Counted from the stretch's first letter, positions 46,012 to 56,818 are shown. The stretch is DNA of 64,000 nucleotides from Pseudoalteromonas sp. '520P1 No. 423' (GCF_001269985.1 NZ_BBZB01000001.1:3348001-3412000), one strand, 5' to 3'. Numbers and translations are program-made. The notes: a model not told the origin generated them from the sequence alone.

Positions 46012-47478
46012 CTATTGACGGTAGTTTGGCGCTTCTTTAGTGATTTGCACGTCATGAACGTGCGACTCACCCATACCAGCAGAAGTAACACGTACAAACA
46101 TAGGTTTACTGTTCATTTCTGTGATAGTTGCACAACCCGTTAAGCCCATAGAGCTACGGATACCACCAACTTGCTGATGTATAATATTAGCAATAGGCCC
46201 TTTATATGCAACACGACCTTCAATACCTTCAGGAACGAGCTTTTCAGCTTCTTTAGAGTCTTGGAAGTAACGATCTGATGAACCTTCTTTTTGGTTCATC
46301 GCACCTAAACTACCCATACCACGGTATGATTTGTAGTAACGACCTTGGTATAGCTCAACTTCACCTGGCGCTTCTTCAGTACCAGCAAGCATAGAACCTA
46401 CCATTACACATGATGCACCAGCAACAAGTGCTTTAGCGATATCGCCTGAGAAACGAATACCACCATCAGCAATCACTGGAATACCGCGACCTTTTAAGCC
46501 TTCAACAGCATCTGAAATTGCAGTAATTTGCGGTACACCACAACCTGTAACGATACGTGTAGTACAGATAGAGCCTGGGCCGATACCAACTTTAACAGCA
46601 TCTACACCCGCATCTGCAAGTGCAATAGCACCTTCAGCTGTTGCAACATTACCAGCAACTATTTGTAAATCTGGGAAATCTTTACGTGCTTGGGCAACAC
46701 GGTCAATAACACCTTGAGAGTGACCATGAGAAGTATCGATTAGTAATACATCAAGGCCGGCTTCAACTAGTGCATGAATGCGTTCATCAGTACCAGCACC
46801 AACACCTACAGCAGCACCAACACGTAAACGACCAAATTCGTCTTTACATGCATTCGGCTTCTCTTGTGCTTTTTGGTAATCTTTTACTGTGATCATGCCT
46901 TTAAGTTTAAATGCATCATCAACGACAAGAATTTTTTCAATTCTGTGTTCATGCATTAAGCTTAAAATTTCTTCACGTTTGGCGCCCTCTTTCACTGTCA
47001 CTAATTTATCTTGCTTAGTCATAACAGTTGAAACTGGTTGCTCTAATTTAGTTTCAAAACGCATATCACGGCTTGTCACTATGCCCATTAAAGTATTGTT
47101 AGCATCAGTTACTGGAAAACCAGAAAAACCTTTATCTTCAGATAAGATTAATGCATCTTTAATTGTTAACTCTGCAGTAACAGTAACAGGTTCAGAAACA
47201 ATCCCTGCTTCGTAATTTTTTACTTTACGAACATTGTTAGCTTGTTCTTCAATCGTCATATTTTTATGAATAAAACCTAAACCGCCCTCTTGTGCCATAG
47301 CGATCGCAAGACGCGCTTCTGTCACTGTATCCATTGAAGCAGATACTAAAGGTAAATTAAGTTCAATACCACGCGTTAAGCGCGTATTTAGATTGGCAGT
47401 ATGAGGTAATACAGTAGAATGACCAGGTACTAAAAGTACGTCATCAAAGGTTAAAGCTTCTTTAGCTATTCGTAGCAT
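46012..47478 (-). CDS. guaB: IMP dehydrogenase
   Basis: About 488 residues from the ATG at 47478 ([20 protein letters not shown]), preferred over a GTG five codons earlier because it fits the family start. The TIM barrel is interrupted by a pair of CBS domains (about 90-205). The catalytic Cys is in [20 protein letters not shown] and the flap in [11 protein letters not shown]. It oxidises IMP to XMP with NAD, the committed step of guanine nucleotide synthesis. Divergent from xseA. Confidence 0.97.
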   Translation of the reverse strand: MLRIAKEALTFDDVLLVPGHSTVLPHTANLNTRLTRGIELNLPLVSASMDTVTEARLAIAMAQEGGLGFIHKNMTIEEQANNVRKVKNYEAGIVSEPVTVTAELTIKDALILSEDKGFSGFPVTDANNTLMGIVTSRDMRFETKLEQPVSTVMTKQDKLVTVKEGAKREEILSLMHEHRIEKILVVDDAFKLKGMITVKDYQKAQEKPNACKDEFGRLRVGAAVGVGAGTDERIHALVEAGLDVLLIDTSHGHSQGVIDRVAQARKDFPDLQIVAGNVATAEGAIALADAGVDAVKVGIGPGSICTTRIVTGCGVPQITAISDAVEGLKGRGIPVIADGGIRFSGDIAKALVAGASCVMVGSMLAGTEEAPGEVELYQGRYYKSYRGMGSLGAMNQKEGSSDRYFQDSKEAEKLVPEGIEGRVAYKGPIANIIHQQVGGIRSSMGLTGCATITEMNSKPMFVRVTSAGMGESHVHDVQITKEAPNYRQ

Positions 47479-47623
47479 GTGGCAACTTCTCACAATTGAA
47501 GGTTAATATAAAATTATATAGAGTTGCGGCCGGATTTTAACAGCAGTTTGTCGTTTAGTAAATTAAAATAATTATTTATTTGTGGTACAGTGGACACGCT
47601 ACAATTTATTCACTTGGAAAATC

Positions 47624-48973
47624 ATGTTTGGCTCAGAAAAAATGCAAAGTAAACAACTAGTTTACACAGTCTCAAAATTAAACAAAGAAATTCGCTTTTT
47701 ATTAGAGCGTAACTTTGCTTCACTCACTTTGAACGGAGAAATTTCTAATTTTGTTGCGCCTGCATCAGGACATTGGTATTTCACTTTAAAAGACGATAAC
47801 GCACAAATTCGTGCTGCTATGTGGCGAGGCAATAATCGCGCATCAAGTTTTAGACCTAAAAATGGTGAGCAAGTCACCGTATGTGCACGTATTTCCTTAT
47901 ATGAGCCACGGGGTGATTATCAGCTTATCGTTGAGCAAATTGAACCCGCTGGACAAGGTTTATTAAAACAAGAGTTTGAAGCGTTACAACAAAAATTAGC
48001 CGCTGAAGGTTTATTCAATGCCATGGATAAACAAGCTTTGCCAAGTGCTATAAATAAAGTGGGTGTGATCACCTCTGCAACGGGTGCTGCTTTTAAAGAT
48101 ATTTTAACTGTATTAAAGCGACGCGCTCCGCAACTTGAAGTTATTTTATATCCAGCCCAAGTGCAAGGTGCACAAGTCCACCAGCAATTGATAGAAAAAA
48201 TTAATCTAGCCAATCAAAGAGATGAAGTTGATGTCATTATTTTAGGTCGCGGTGGTGGCTCATTAGAAGATTTATGGTCTTTTAATCATGAACAACTTGC
48301 TTATGCTATTTTTAATTCTGATATTCCGATTGTAAGTGCTGTAGGCCATGAGATAGATACGACCATCAGTGATTTTGTTGCAGATGTACGTGCAGCAACA
48401 CCTTCAGCAGCAGCAGAGTTAGTAAGTCCTGATTCAAGCTATATACATAATCAAATAAATGAATTTAAAAGCCGATTACAACGTGCGTTTACTTTATATT
48501 TAACACAGCAACAACATAAACAAAACGATTTATACCAAAATTTAAAGTTACATCACCCAGAACATAAATTACAGCAGCAAAGTCAAAAACTAGATGAGCT
48601 ATCAATGAGGCTTCAACGTGCCATTGAAAGAAAGATCAATAATAATCAGCATCAGTTAAACTATTTAAAACCAAAGTTACAAAGATACAACCCACAAGAT
48701 AGTATAAATCAAGCAAATATGAACTTGGCTTATTTAAAAAATAAGTTAGAAAATGCGATTTCGGCTAAATTACAGACTTGTCAAAATAAACTGGCTATAT
48801 CGGCTTCAAAATTAGATAGCACAAGCCCGCTAACAGTACTTGCACGAGGATACTCAATTACCAGTAATCAAGGGAAAGTGATCAATTCAGTTAAATCAAC
48901 TAGCCTTGAAGATGAATTAGTAACTCAACTAGCTGATGGTAAAGTGATAAGTAAAGTAATAGAAATCAGTTAA
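47624..48973 (+). CDS. xseA: Exodeoxyribonuclease VII large subunit
   Basis: About 449 residues from the ATG at 47624, which has a GGAA ribosome site; an ATG at 47642 is also possible and the frame is open further upstream. The N-terminal OB domain has NGEISNFVAPASGHWYFTLK and LYEPRGDYQLIVEQIEPAG. The catalytic domain has VGVITSATGAAFKDIL and the conserved IILGRGGGSLEDLWSFN and AVGHEIDTTISDFVADVRA. The C-terminal half is a long coiled coil. With XseB it degrades single-stranded DNA to oligonucleotides. It is divergent from guaB, a common gammaproteobacterial arrangement. Confidence 0.95.
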   Translation: MFGSEKMQSKQLVYTVSKLNKEIRFLLERNFASLTLNGEISNFVAPASGHWYFTLKDDNAQIRAAMWRGNNRASSFRPKNGEQVTVCARISLYEPRGDYQLIVEQIEPAGQGLLKQEFEALQQKLAAEGLFNAMDKQALPSAINKVGVITSATGAAFKDILTVLKRRAPQLEVILYPAQVQGAQVHQQLIEKINLANQRDEVDVIILGRGGGSLEDLWSFNHEQLAYAIFNSDIPIVSAVGHEIDTTISDFVADVRAATPSAAAELVSPDSSYIHNQINEFKSRLQRAFTLYLTQQQHKQNDLYQNLKLHHPEHKLQQQSQKLDELSMRLQRAIERKINNNQHQLNYLKPKLQRYNPQDSINQANMNLAYLKNKLENAISAKLQTCQNKLAISASKLDSTSPLTVLARGYSITSNQGKVINSVKSTSLEDELVTQLADGKVISKVIEIS

Positions 48974-48977
48974 TAAA

Positions 48978-48999
48978 AAAGGCGAGTTAAGTCGCCTTT
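48978..48999. terminator. Terminator between convergent xseA and cysE
   Basis: AAAGGCGA and TCGCCTTT form a perfect 8-bp stem with a 6-base loop just after the xseA stop; the cysE stop lies 24 bases further. A-run before and T-run after suit both directions. Confidence 0.8.
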
Positions 49000-49022
49000 A
49001 ATGTCGTTTTTAGAAGTTAAGC

Positions 49023-49829
49023 TTACAAATATGAACTTGATAATGAATCTTCATCTTCATAAAAATTTTGTTCCATAGATTTAGCTGGGCATTGAGAATC
49101 TGGTTTACCAACTGATTTAGCAGGTACACCGACTACTGTTGTATGTGGTTTAACATCATTTAGTACAACAGAACCTGAACCAACTTTAGCACCCGCACCT
49201 ACTTCAATATTGCCTAATACTTTAGCGCCTGCACCAATTAATACACCTTCACGGATTTTAGGATGTCGATCGCCTTGCTCATTACCTGTACCGCCTAAAG
49301 TAACGGACTGTAGAATCGATACGTTGTCTTCAATAACAGCTGTTTCGCCAATAACAATACCTGTTGCATGGTCAAACATTATGCCTTTACCTACTTTACA
49401 GGCAGGATGAATATCAACACCGAACACTTCTGAGTTGCGGCTTTGAATAAAACGAGCGAGTTCTTTACGGTCTTGGCGCCATAAACAGTGTGCTAATCTG
49501 TGTACTTGAATTGATTGAAACCCTTTAAGGTTCAGTAGAACAGTTAAATAATTAACCGCTGCAGGATCTCGCTCTGTTACCGCTTTAATATCAGTTGCAA
49601 CAAAAGTCAGCATGCGATCACAATCAACAAAAGCCTGATCAAATAACTCTCTAAAAGTGAAAGGAGAGACCACTGCATCAGATAACTTATTGGCAACAAT
49701 AAAACTCAAAGCAGATCCTAAACACTCATGGTTTAAAACACATGAATATACATGACTTGCCAAAAGTGGTTCTTTTTTTACTAAGGCAGTTGCTTCAACT
49801 CTTAATTGTTCCCAAACTTCATAACGCAT
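49023..49829 (-). CDS. cysE: Serine O-acetyltransferase
   Basis: A 268-residue CysE. An N-terminal helical domain (EVWEQLRVEATALVKKEPLL) precedes a left-handed beta helix of hexapeptide repeats with KGIMFDHATGIVIGETAVIE, LQSVTLGGTG and GDRHPKIREGVLIGAGAKVL. The C-terminal tail after about residue 245 is the part that usually engages cysteine synthase CysK and confers cysteine inhibition. It makes O-acetylserine for cysteine synthesis. Confidence 0.95.
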   Translation of the reverse strand: MRYEVWEQLRVEATALVKKEPLLASHVYSCVLNHECLGSALSFIVANKLSDAVVSPFTFRELFDQAFVDCDRMLTFVATDIKAVTERDPAAVNYLTVLLNLKGFQSIQVHRLAHCLWRQDRKELARFIQSRNSEVFGVDIHPACKVGKGIMFDHATGIVIGETAVIEDNVSILQSVTLGGTGNEQGDRHPKIREGVLIGAGAKVLGNIEVGAGAKVGSGSVVLNDVKPHTTVVGVPAKSVGKPDSQCPAKSMEQNFYEDEDSLSSSYL

Positions 49830-50036
49830 TATGCTGTACTCTTATCAATATACGATCGTTCACTTCTTATTATAACAGTTTAACTGAATTCATGTTTAAT
49901 GTGTGATCACATCCTTGCTTTATTGGTTATAAGTCATAACTAAAAGTTAAATAGCATTAAATGTAACAAAATATAAGTTTGTGTTTACGCAAATAAACAC
50001 GTATTTTCGACGTCTAAAAAAATACTAAAACTATAA

Positions 50037-50901
50037 ATGAATAAAAATGTATTAATACTCGCTTTTTGCCAAGGTTTAATTACCACTGGTAACATTATGC
50101 TAGTAACAGTGACTGCACTCATTGGCCAGCAACTCAGCCCTAATGAAGGGTGGATCACCCTACCCGTTGCGACACAAAGTTTAGGTTTATTATTTGCAAC
50201 TATTCCAGCCTCCTTACTAATGGCAAAACAGGCAGAAAAAATGGCTTTAGCTTAGTTAATGCAATCGGCATCGTGGGTATTTTAATAGCGGTTTATGCAT
50301 TAGAAAAAAGTTCATTTAGCTTATTTTTTTGCCACCCTTTATCGCTTTGCAGCGATTGAGGCTGATCCAAAAAATCCAAGTCGTGTAATCTCATTTATAA
50401 TGGCAAGTGGCATAATCTCAGCCATTTTAGGTCGAAACTTAGCGATTTAGGTCGAGAAATTATTACCTTCGCTTAATTTTAGCAATACATTTATAGCCCT
50501 TGCCTGCCTTTATAATTTGGCTATTTTTATATTGCAGTTTGTCTCTTCTGCTAAAGTACAACAAGCACAAAATGAAGACCCTAAAAGGGATTTAAAAACG
50601 ATATTAATACAACCAAAATTTATCATAGCTGTTACTGCTGCAATGATTAGTTTTACTTTAATGAGCCTATGGATGACAGCAACCCCCCTTGCCATGCACC
50701 GCCATGGTTTTGACTTCAAAGACTCCGCTTTTATTATTCAATGGCACGTACTAGCTATGTTTGTACCTTCACTTTTTACAGGCAAACTCAAGAGAAATTT
50801 GGTTCAATTAATATGATATTTATAGGCGCGGTTTTAATTGGCTTATGCATTATTATAAAAGTACCTTTGATTTCATATGTATTTCAATGCACTTATCAAA
50901 T
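50037..50901 (+). pseudogene. MFS transporter remnant with several frameshifts
   Basis: The first part is open from ATG 50037 (MNKNVLILAFCQGLITTGNI, TLPVATQSLGLLFATIPASL) but the frame breaks near 50240 in an A run. It continues in another frame as LVNAIGIVGILIAVYALEKS, then again as YRFAAIEADPKNPSRVISFI, then after further breaks as LKTILIQPKFIIAVTAAMIS and DSAFIIQWHVLAMFVPSLFT. A last fragment FIGAVLIGLCIIIKVPLISY breaks off before the expected end. At least four frame changes, internal stops and a missing C-terminal quarter show a dead major facilitator gene. Substrate unknown. Confidence 0.8.
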
Positions 50902-51431
50902 ATGACAGGTATTAAGTTTAGCACTCAAAATGAAATCATAAAATGTGAAAGATCTGGTCATGTATTATATGTAGAAGATCATTTATCTGTTGCAAATAAG
51001 ACAATGGAAAGTCTTTGATCCCAATTTTAGCGCTATCGGGAAAACTCAATTCAACACAACGCATTGATGCATTAAAAAAAGGTGCAAACGACTTCATCAC
51101 TAAACCTGTGATCTAAGCAGAGCTAGCAGCAAGAGTAAATAACCTTGTTTTAGCCCATCATTTATATTTGCAAGTAAAACACCAGCAACATGCATTAGAA
51201 CAAGTCGCTATGACAGATCATCTAACTGGCTTATATAACCGCCACTTTTTAATGCCATTTTTAGAAAAAGCCCTGGTGCTCGCAAAACGACAAAGTCATG
51301 ACGTCAGCTTAGTTATGATTGATTTAGATAACTTTAAACCTATAAACGATCAACTTGGACATGATGCAGGAGATGAATTACTGATCGCTGTCGCCAATAT
51401 ATTGCAAGCTGAAACACGTGTAGAAAACTAA
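50902..51431 (+). pseudogene. REC-GGDEF response regulator remnant
   Basis: An ATG at 50902 opens a frame with HVLYVEDHLSVANKTMESL that stops at 51018. Another frame picks up the second half of a receiver (PILALSGKLN, ALKKGANDFITKPV) and hits a TAA at a place where a Glu codon is expected. It then gives ELAARVNNLVLAHHLYLQV and the start of a GGDEF domain (MTDHLTGLYNRHFLMPFLEK, DLDNFKPINDQLGHDAGDEL). The middle of the receiver with the acceptor Asp and everything from the GGDEF motif onward are missing. It is fused directly to the MFS remnant, so a deletion probably joined the two. Confidence 0.8.
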
Positions 51432-51453
51432 TCAATCAATTTTTACATAAAAA

Positions 51454-51483
51454 AGCCCATTACAACATATATTGCAATGGGCT
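51454..51483 (-). terminator. Intrinsic terminator after the M16 peptidase gene
   Basis: On the minus strand AGCCCATTGCAAT and GTTGTAATGGGCT form a long stem with G-T pairs and a short loop, followed by TTTTTTATG. It lies 21 bases beyond the peptidase stop. Confidence 0.88.
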
Positions 51484-51503
51484 TATCTTAAAAACTAAAA
51501 AGT

Positions 51504-54422
51504 TTATTTAAAAACATCATCTATTGCTAATACTTCAATATTCTTTTTAGGAATACTCAGTTTATAACTTTCAATGATCTTATCTTCAGCGATAAGTTCA
51601 GCTGGTTTATCAGTATTATATTTTAAAGGTGAAACCTGCTCAGACGCTAAGCGTTTTTGCATATCTTTACCATCACCCGTAATAAATACGTATTGAATAT
51701 TATCAATTTGTAAGTTCTCTTTTATTACACGGTTTATATCTTCAACTGTTAGAGATTCTATTTGTTTACGTACATAAGATACAAACTCATCCGTTTTATA
51801 GAACTGGCTATCGAGCGCATAACCTAACTGTTTATCTTGGCTAGCAACCATTTGTGGTACAAAGTTAGTTAAGAAATTACGAGTTGCTTCAAAACTTTCT
51901 TGTGTCATACCTTCTTTTATTAAGTTGTCTAATTCAAATAAAGCAGTACGTGTTGCAAAATGAGCATCATTATTTGAACGTAATGGTCTTAGCCAAATTT
52001 GGAAGATTTGTTCAGAGCGCCCTAAATTAGCATCAGGCTTTGTTTGATACATACCACGAGGGAAATATTCAATATAAGAGTAATCACCATAGTTCATACC
52101 ACGCGTTTGACGAATTCTTTGATATAAGAAGCTATTAGAGCTTCTATGTTCACCAAAATACGAGCGTACTAACCAAAGTGCTGTCCAGTCTTTATCACTA
52201 CGAATGGTATCAATAGGGAAACCAAATGATACAGCTGTCGATTTAGCTGACTTTTCAACGATAGTTGCATGATGGCCAACTAATTTAGGTGCATCTGCCA
52301 CTGTTAATCTAGATTCATCACCTTTAGGCAGGCTCATTAAATCTGTAAACATGTCTTGTTTCAATTTCTTAGGCATCGCACCTGTAATACCGACGTTTAA
52401 TTTAGCTTGTGTTAACTCTGCTTTATAAAAAGCCTTAACATCTGCTAAAGTGATCGCTTCTAAATCCGATAAATCACCATAGTTATAACTTTCATATACA
52501 TGGTTTTCATAAAGTTTAGCGTAAAGCACTTCTTTGCCTAACTCTTCATCATTAGAGGCTTTTAGACCTGACTTAATGCCATCGATCATTTCTTTTTTGA
52601 TGCGTTTAAAATCATCTTCACGCCAGCCTGGATTTAATAATTGATCGCTAATTAATGCATACCAAGTATCAGCATTATTTTTATGCACTCTACCAGAAAA
52701 AGACATCATTTCCTTATCTAATTGAGCAGAAAAACTGCCAGCCAATGGATACATGGCTTTTTTGATTTCTTTATAGCTACGAGACTCTGAGCCACCTTGT
52801 GAAATCATATTAGCGGTTAATGCAGCTAAGCCTTTTTTACCTTGTGGATCTGCAGCCGCGCCGGTGTAAAATAAAAAGTTCACATCAACTAAAGGTGAGT
52901 CATTTGTTTTATCTAATACATTAAAGTAACGTTTTGTTGGTTTGTTATTTAAAGCCGTTACTGCTGTATTTAAATCAACTTCTTGCTCAAACCCTGATAC
53001 CGTTTTTAAATCAGACATAGTCACGGTTGTACGACTACTATCTACAAAATATTTATTTGCGATAGTTTTAATATCTTGCGCTGTTATTGCATCTGAACTA
53101 GCGTAAAGCTGATTAATCACTTCAGGATCACGCTCAAAATGCATATAACTTGCAAGTGTTGAAGCAATTGATTGAGATGAATCTAAACCATTTATAAAGC
53201 TATATTTTAAGTTAGACTTCAAGTTAGCTAACTTATCAGCATTCACTAACTCAGTACGCACTTGTGCATACGTATCATTGATTAAATCTCGTGCTACCGC
53301 TAAATCAGACTCTTTATCTACCTTCACAAATACGTGTAATAAGCCTTCATCTTTGGTTTCTGGATTATAAGTAAACATTTGGCTGGCAATTTGTTTTTCT
53401 ACTACTAGCTCTTGATATAAATCTGAATTTTCAGAAAAATAAAGTTGAGAGATTAAATCTAAGCCCGCTCTGTCTTTTTGCTTAGGCTGCCAAGCCGTAC
53501 CTTTGTAAGACACTAATAACCAATGACCAGGTAAGCCATCATTTTTTTCGTGAATGTATTTAGGCGCAGTTTGTTTAGGCTCTGCTGGTACAACAGCATC
53601 TACGCCCTTTGCTTGCCACTGCCCCCAAGTTTGTTTAACTAATTGCATAGTTTGAGCAGGATCTACATCACCTACAATAACTAATGATACATTTTTTGGC
53701 ACATAGAAATTTTCAAAGAACTTTTGACCATATTCCATTTGATCTGGCATTGCTTGAATATCTTCAAAAAAACCCATAGTAGTATGTTTGTATGTATGGG
53801 TATCAAATGCTTCTTTGCGTACAGCTGATAACAATTTACGAATTGGGCTTGCATTATTCTTTAAATATTCGCCTTTAACCGTTTGAGCTTCTGTTCTAAA
53901 TTGCTCTTCTGTATAAGATAAATTTTGAAAGATATCAGCTTCTATTTCTAATACTTTAGCTAAATGCTCTTTTGAAAAGTTTAAATGGTAGTTTGTATAA
54001 TCATTTGTTGTATAAGCGCGGTTATCAACACCTGAGTTTTTCAAAATATCTGAATAGACTTCTTGCGGATATTTTTCTGAACCTTTAAACATCATATGCT
54101 CAAAAAAGTGAGCAAAGCCTGTTTTGCCAACTTCTACTTCATCACGAGAACCAACAGATACTGGAATTTGTAATGACACAACGTCCGGGTAATCAGTTTT
54201 AACTACCATAACCTTTAAGCCATTTGATAACTCTTCTAATACATAATCTTGTGCAAAAACTTTATTGTTTGACTGCTTAGTGGCTTTTACACTTGCTGTT
54301 TGTTGTGATGAAGCCTGTGCAGAGTTGTCATTATTATCACGATTATTTGCATCAATATGGAATACACAACCCGATAACGCCATAGACACAGCCATTGCAG
54401 ATGCCAGTACTTTAAATTTCAT
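51504..54422 (-). CDS. M16-family zinc peptidase lipoprotein
   Basis: A 972-residue protein with two M16 halves. A lipoprotein signal ends ALSGC (Cys19), so it is membrane anchored in the envelope. The N-terminal half has the inverted zinc motif HxxEH (H105, E108, H109 in AHFFEHMMFKGS) and the distal Glu in EAQTVKGEYLKN. The C-terminal half keeps the M16 fold (VSFGFPIDTIRSDKDWTALW, RIRQTRGMNYGDYSYIEYFP) but without a zinc motif, as usual. It probably degrades peptides in the periplasm. Monocistronic. Confidence 0.92.
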   Translation of the reverse strand: MKFKVLASAMAVSMALSGCVFHIDANNRDNNDNSAQASSQQTASVKATKQSNNKVFAQDYVLEELSNGLKVMVVKTDYPDVVSLQIPVSVGSRDEVEVGKTGFAHFFEHMMFKGSEKYPQEVYSDILKNSGVDNRAYTTNDYTNYHLNFSKEHLAKVLEIEADIFQNLSYTEEQFRTEAQTVKGEYLKNNASPIRKLLSAVRKEAFDTHTYKHTTMGFFEDIQAMPDQMEYGQKFFENFYVPKNVSLVIVGDVDPAQTMQLVKQTWGQWQAKGVDAVVPAEPKQTAPKYIHEKNDGLPGHWLLVSYKGTAWQPKQKDRAGLDLISQLYFSENSDLYQELVVEKQIASQMFTYNPETKDEGLLHVFVKVDKESDLAVARDLINDTYAQVRTELVNADKLANLKSNLKYSFINGLDSSQSIASTLASYMHFERDPEVINQLYASSDAITAQDIKTIANKYFVDSSRTTVTMSDLKTVSGFEQEVDLNTAVTALNNKPTKRYFNVLDKTNDSPLVDVNFLFYTGAAADPQGKKGLAALTANMISQGGSESRSYKEIKKAMYPLAGSFSAQLDKEMMSFSGRVHKNNADTWYALISDQLLNPGWREDDFKRIKKEMIDGIKSGLKASNDEELGKEVLYAKLYENHVYESYNYGDLSDLEAITLADVKAFYKAELTQAKLNVGITGAMPKKLKQDMFTDLMSLPKGDESRLTVADAPKLVGHHATIVEKSAKSTAVSFGFPIDTIRSDKDWTALWLVRSYFGEHRSSNSFLYQRIRQTRGMNYGDYSYIEYFPRGMYQTKPDANLGRSEQIFQIWLRPLRSNNDAHFATRTALFELDNLIKEGMTQESFEATRNFLTNFVPQMVASQDKQLGYALDSQFYKTDEFVSYVRKQIESLTVEDINRVIKENLQIDNIQYVFITGDGKDMQKRLASEQVSPLKYNTDKPAELIAEDKIIESYKLSIPKKNIEVLAIDDVFK

Positions 54423-54689
54423 TCATTTCCCCTGAACTTTTATTATATGAAATACTAATTGAACTAAACTTTATTAGTACCAAACATCCTCATTATGCTA
54501 GAGCAATATTTTCTAATCGAGTAAATCCGATGAATAACGTGAAAAAATGTAAACAGTAATTACTATGCCATCAAAGCATCAACTTGAATTTAATTCAAGC
54601 CAAATGAAAAAGACTCAACAAAAAAAGACTATCTAGACGTCTAAATGGCTGCTATATTTAATTCCTAAGATAATTACGGTGGAAAAAAA

Positions 54690-55646
54690 ATGGCTTTATC
54701 ATTAAAACAGAAAATTCAAGACCCAAAGCAAGGTGTATATCTGATCGGTACTACTCCACCAAAAATGGGCACTGATAAAGCACAACTAGAAACCATAGCT
54801 AATAAACTATTAGATCGTTTACATGAAATTGAATACGATGGCGTGATCATTTACGACATCCAAGATGAAAGTAGTCGAACAGCTGTACCACGCCCATTCC
54901 CGTTTAAACAAACAATTGATCCGCGTGAATATAGCCAACTTATTAGCAAATTATCTGAATTAGACGTGATTACATACAAAAGTGTGGCTCAACGTGATGA
55001 AAATGAGTTTAACGCTTGGTTAGATGAAACCGCAGAAAAATTCAAACTTAAAAATTTAGTATTAGTAGGTAGTCCATCTTCTAGTGGAGATATCAAACTG
55101 AGCCTACCGAATGCGTATAAAACATTAGCAAACCACAAAAGTAAAGTATTTTTAGGTGGCGTTACAATTGCCGAACGTCACGCAAGCAAACGCAATGAAC
55201 ATGACCGTTTATTAGAAAAAATCGATCAAGGTTGTGAGTTTTTTATTTCTCAAGCAGTTTACAATGCACAAGAAACAATTGATTTAATCACGAGTTATTC
55301 AAGAAGCTGTCGTCATAAAGGGATCACGCCAAAACGTATTATTCTAACTTTCACGCCATGTGGTGGTGAAAAGACGTTAGATTTCATGAAGTGGTTAGGC
55401 ATTTCAGTGCCTGAAGCTACAAAGTGGCGTATATTAGATTCAAGTGATTCATTAAATGAATCTATTAGGATCTGTCGTGACAATCTAAACCAAATTTTAC
55501 AAAGCTGCGCACACTTAGATGTGCCATTAGGTTTAAACATAGAAAGTTTAACAAATCGTAAAGAAGAGATAGATGCCTCTATTAATCTTTACCGCTTATT
55601 AAAAGCAACGATGGAATTAAACCTAGCTGAAAAACAAATCGCTTAA
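54690..55646 (+). CDS. MTHFR-fold protein of unclear specificity
   Basis: A 318-residue protein resembling the methylenetetrahydrofolate reductase superfamily: an N-terminal GVYLIGTTPPKMGTDKAQLE, YDGVIIYDIQDESSRTAVPR, LVLVGSPSSSGDIKLSLPNA, GGVTIAERHASKRNEHDRLL and GCEFFISQAVYNAQETIDLI, which correspond to the MetF barrel strands. It lacks the typical MetF start and spacing, so it may not be the metabolic MetF. No methionine gene is adjacent. Annotated homologues are often simply called methylenetetrahydrofolate reductase. Function uncertain. Confidence 0.7.
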   Translation: MALSLKQKIQDPKQGVYLIGTTPPKMGTDKAQLETIANKLLDRLHEIEYDGVIIYDIQDESSRTAVPRPFPFKQTIDPREYSQLISKLSELDVITYKSVAQRDENEFNAWLDETAEKFKLKNLVLVGSPSSSGDIKLSLPNAYKTLANHKSKVFLGGVTIAERHASKRNEHDRLLEKIDQGCEFFISQAVYNAQETIDLITSYSRSCRHKGITPKRIILTFTPCGGEKTLDFMKWLGISVPEATKWRILDSSDSLNESIRICRDNLNQILQSCAHLDVPLGLNIESLTNRKEEIDASINLYRLLKATMELNLAEKQIA

Positions 55647-55669
55647 ATGACTTAAACGATCCCGTCAGT

Positions 55670-55701
55670 AAAAGGCTTGACTATTTAGTTAAGCCTTTTT
55701 T
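55670..55701 (+). terminator. Intrinsic terminator after the MTHFR-fold gene
   Basis: AAAAGGCTTGAC and GTTAAGCCTTTT form a 12-bp stem with one G-T pair and a short loop, followed by TTTA. It lies 24 bases after the stop. Confidence 0.9.
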
Positions 55702-55790
55702 ATTGCTTAAAAACATATAGAAACAACTTCCCATTTTTAATTTCTAATAAAAGCCTTTATATTAAATTAAAAAAATTTAAGGAAGTTAGC

Positions 55791-56639
55791 GTGCGTCAAT
55801 TTAAGTTTATTTCATTAATCATTTTATTAACCGTTTCTCTAGCTGCCCAAGCTAAGAATATTGAAATTGGTCAAACCCATCATTTAGATTCTCAAATATT
55901 AAAACAAAACCGCCCATTCTCTGTTTATTTACCTCCGTCATATAATAAAAAACCAAATAAAACCTACCCTGTGATTTACGCATTAGACGGCGATTTAACC
56001 CGTTTTAAAGGTTTAGTGGGTATGGTTGAGTCGTTAAGCTCTTATAACTTAGAACAACAAATTGAGGAGCATATTATTGTTGCACTCCCTAATGTCGGTT
56101 CTCGAGAGCAATATCTCACACCTAGCATTGCCGAATTTACATTTGAGGGGAAGTTATTAGATGATTTAGGTAAGGTAGGTGATGCTAATAAACTGATCGC
56201 CTTCATTAATAAAGAACTATTTCCCTATATGGCAAATAACTTTCGTGTAAATAATAAGCGCACATTAATTGGTGAATCTTTTGCAGGCTTATTTACTGCC
56301 CATGTATTATTGAGTCAACCTGAATTATTTACCCACTACTTGATCACAGATGCGACTTATATTTGGCATGATAATTACCTAAATCGTGTTTATTCTGAAA
56401 AAGATTTAGAAAACGTATCAGCTAAAATATATTTTGCATTAGCTAATAACTCACATCTTGGAAAAATTGGTAAAACAAATTATCAATGGGGTTTAACATT
56501 TGCCAACAAAGTAAAAAATACTAAAAACTTAACGCCAAGTGTAAAAGTAGATTACTTTGAACAAGAAAGGCATGGAACTGTTGGTATGTTAGCTTGGTAC
56601 CATGGTTTAAGGTTTTTACACCACAAAGATAACTATTAA
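55791..56639 (+). CDS. Exported esterase of the alpha/beta-hydrolase (esterase D/IroE-like) family
   Basis: A 282-residue protein with a signal peptide (MRQFKFISLIILLTVSLAAQ, cut after AQA). It starts at a GTG with a strong AAGGAAG ribosome site. The hydrolase core has FSVYLPPSY, YPVIYALDGDLTRFKGLVGM, the nucleophile in LIGESFAGLFTAHVLL and the catalytic His in EQERHGTVGMLAWYHG. Relatives cleave siderophore or other esters in the periplasm. It lies upstream of the lanthipeptide precursor on the same strand, 179 bases away, but nothing in the sequence ties it to that cluster. Confidence 0.8.
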   Translation: MRQFKFISLIILLTVSLAAQAKNIEIGQTHHLDSQILKQNRPFSVYLPPSYNKKPNKTYPVIYALDGDLTRFKGLVGMVESLSSYNLEQQIEEHIIVALPNVGSREQYLTPSIAEFTFEGKLLDDLGKVGDANKLIAFINKELFPYMANNFRVNNKRTLIGESFAGLFTAHVLLSQPELFTHYLITDATYIWHDNYLNRVYSEKDLENVSAKIYFALANNSHLGKIGKTNYQWGLTFANKVKNTKNLTPSVKVDYFEQERHGTVGMLAWYHGLRFLHHKDNY

Positions 56640-56693
56640 TTTAATCAAAGACAAACTTTATCTGAACAAAATCAATCAGTATATAAAATCAAG

Positions 56694-56724
56694 TTGATAA
56701 TTTAATATTAAAGTGAATTATATT
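56694..56724 (+). promoter_or_regulatory. Possible promoter for the lanthipeptide precursor
   Basis: TTGATA and TTATAT stand 18 bases apart, a sigma70-like pair, about 95 bases before the precursor ATG. It is in AT-rich DNA, so chance matches are easy. Confidence 0.35.
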
Positions 56725-56818
56725 TTCAGTTTAATAAATGTATATTTATGCGTCAAATTAGTTTACTTAACAGGTACAGCGTATAAGTATATAAACTCAT
56801 TTTAAAAAGGAAAAACAA

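Noticed and set aside
55791..56639. Esterase as part of the lanthipeptide cluster (immunity or tailoring)
   Set aside because: Only adjacency supports it. It has its own ribosome site and signal peptide, belongs to a general ester-hydrolase family, and is 179 bases from the precursor.
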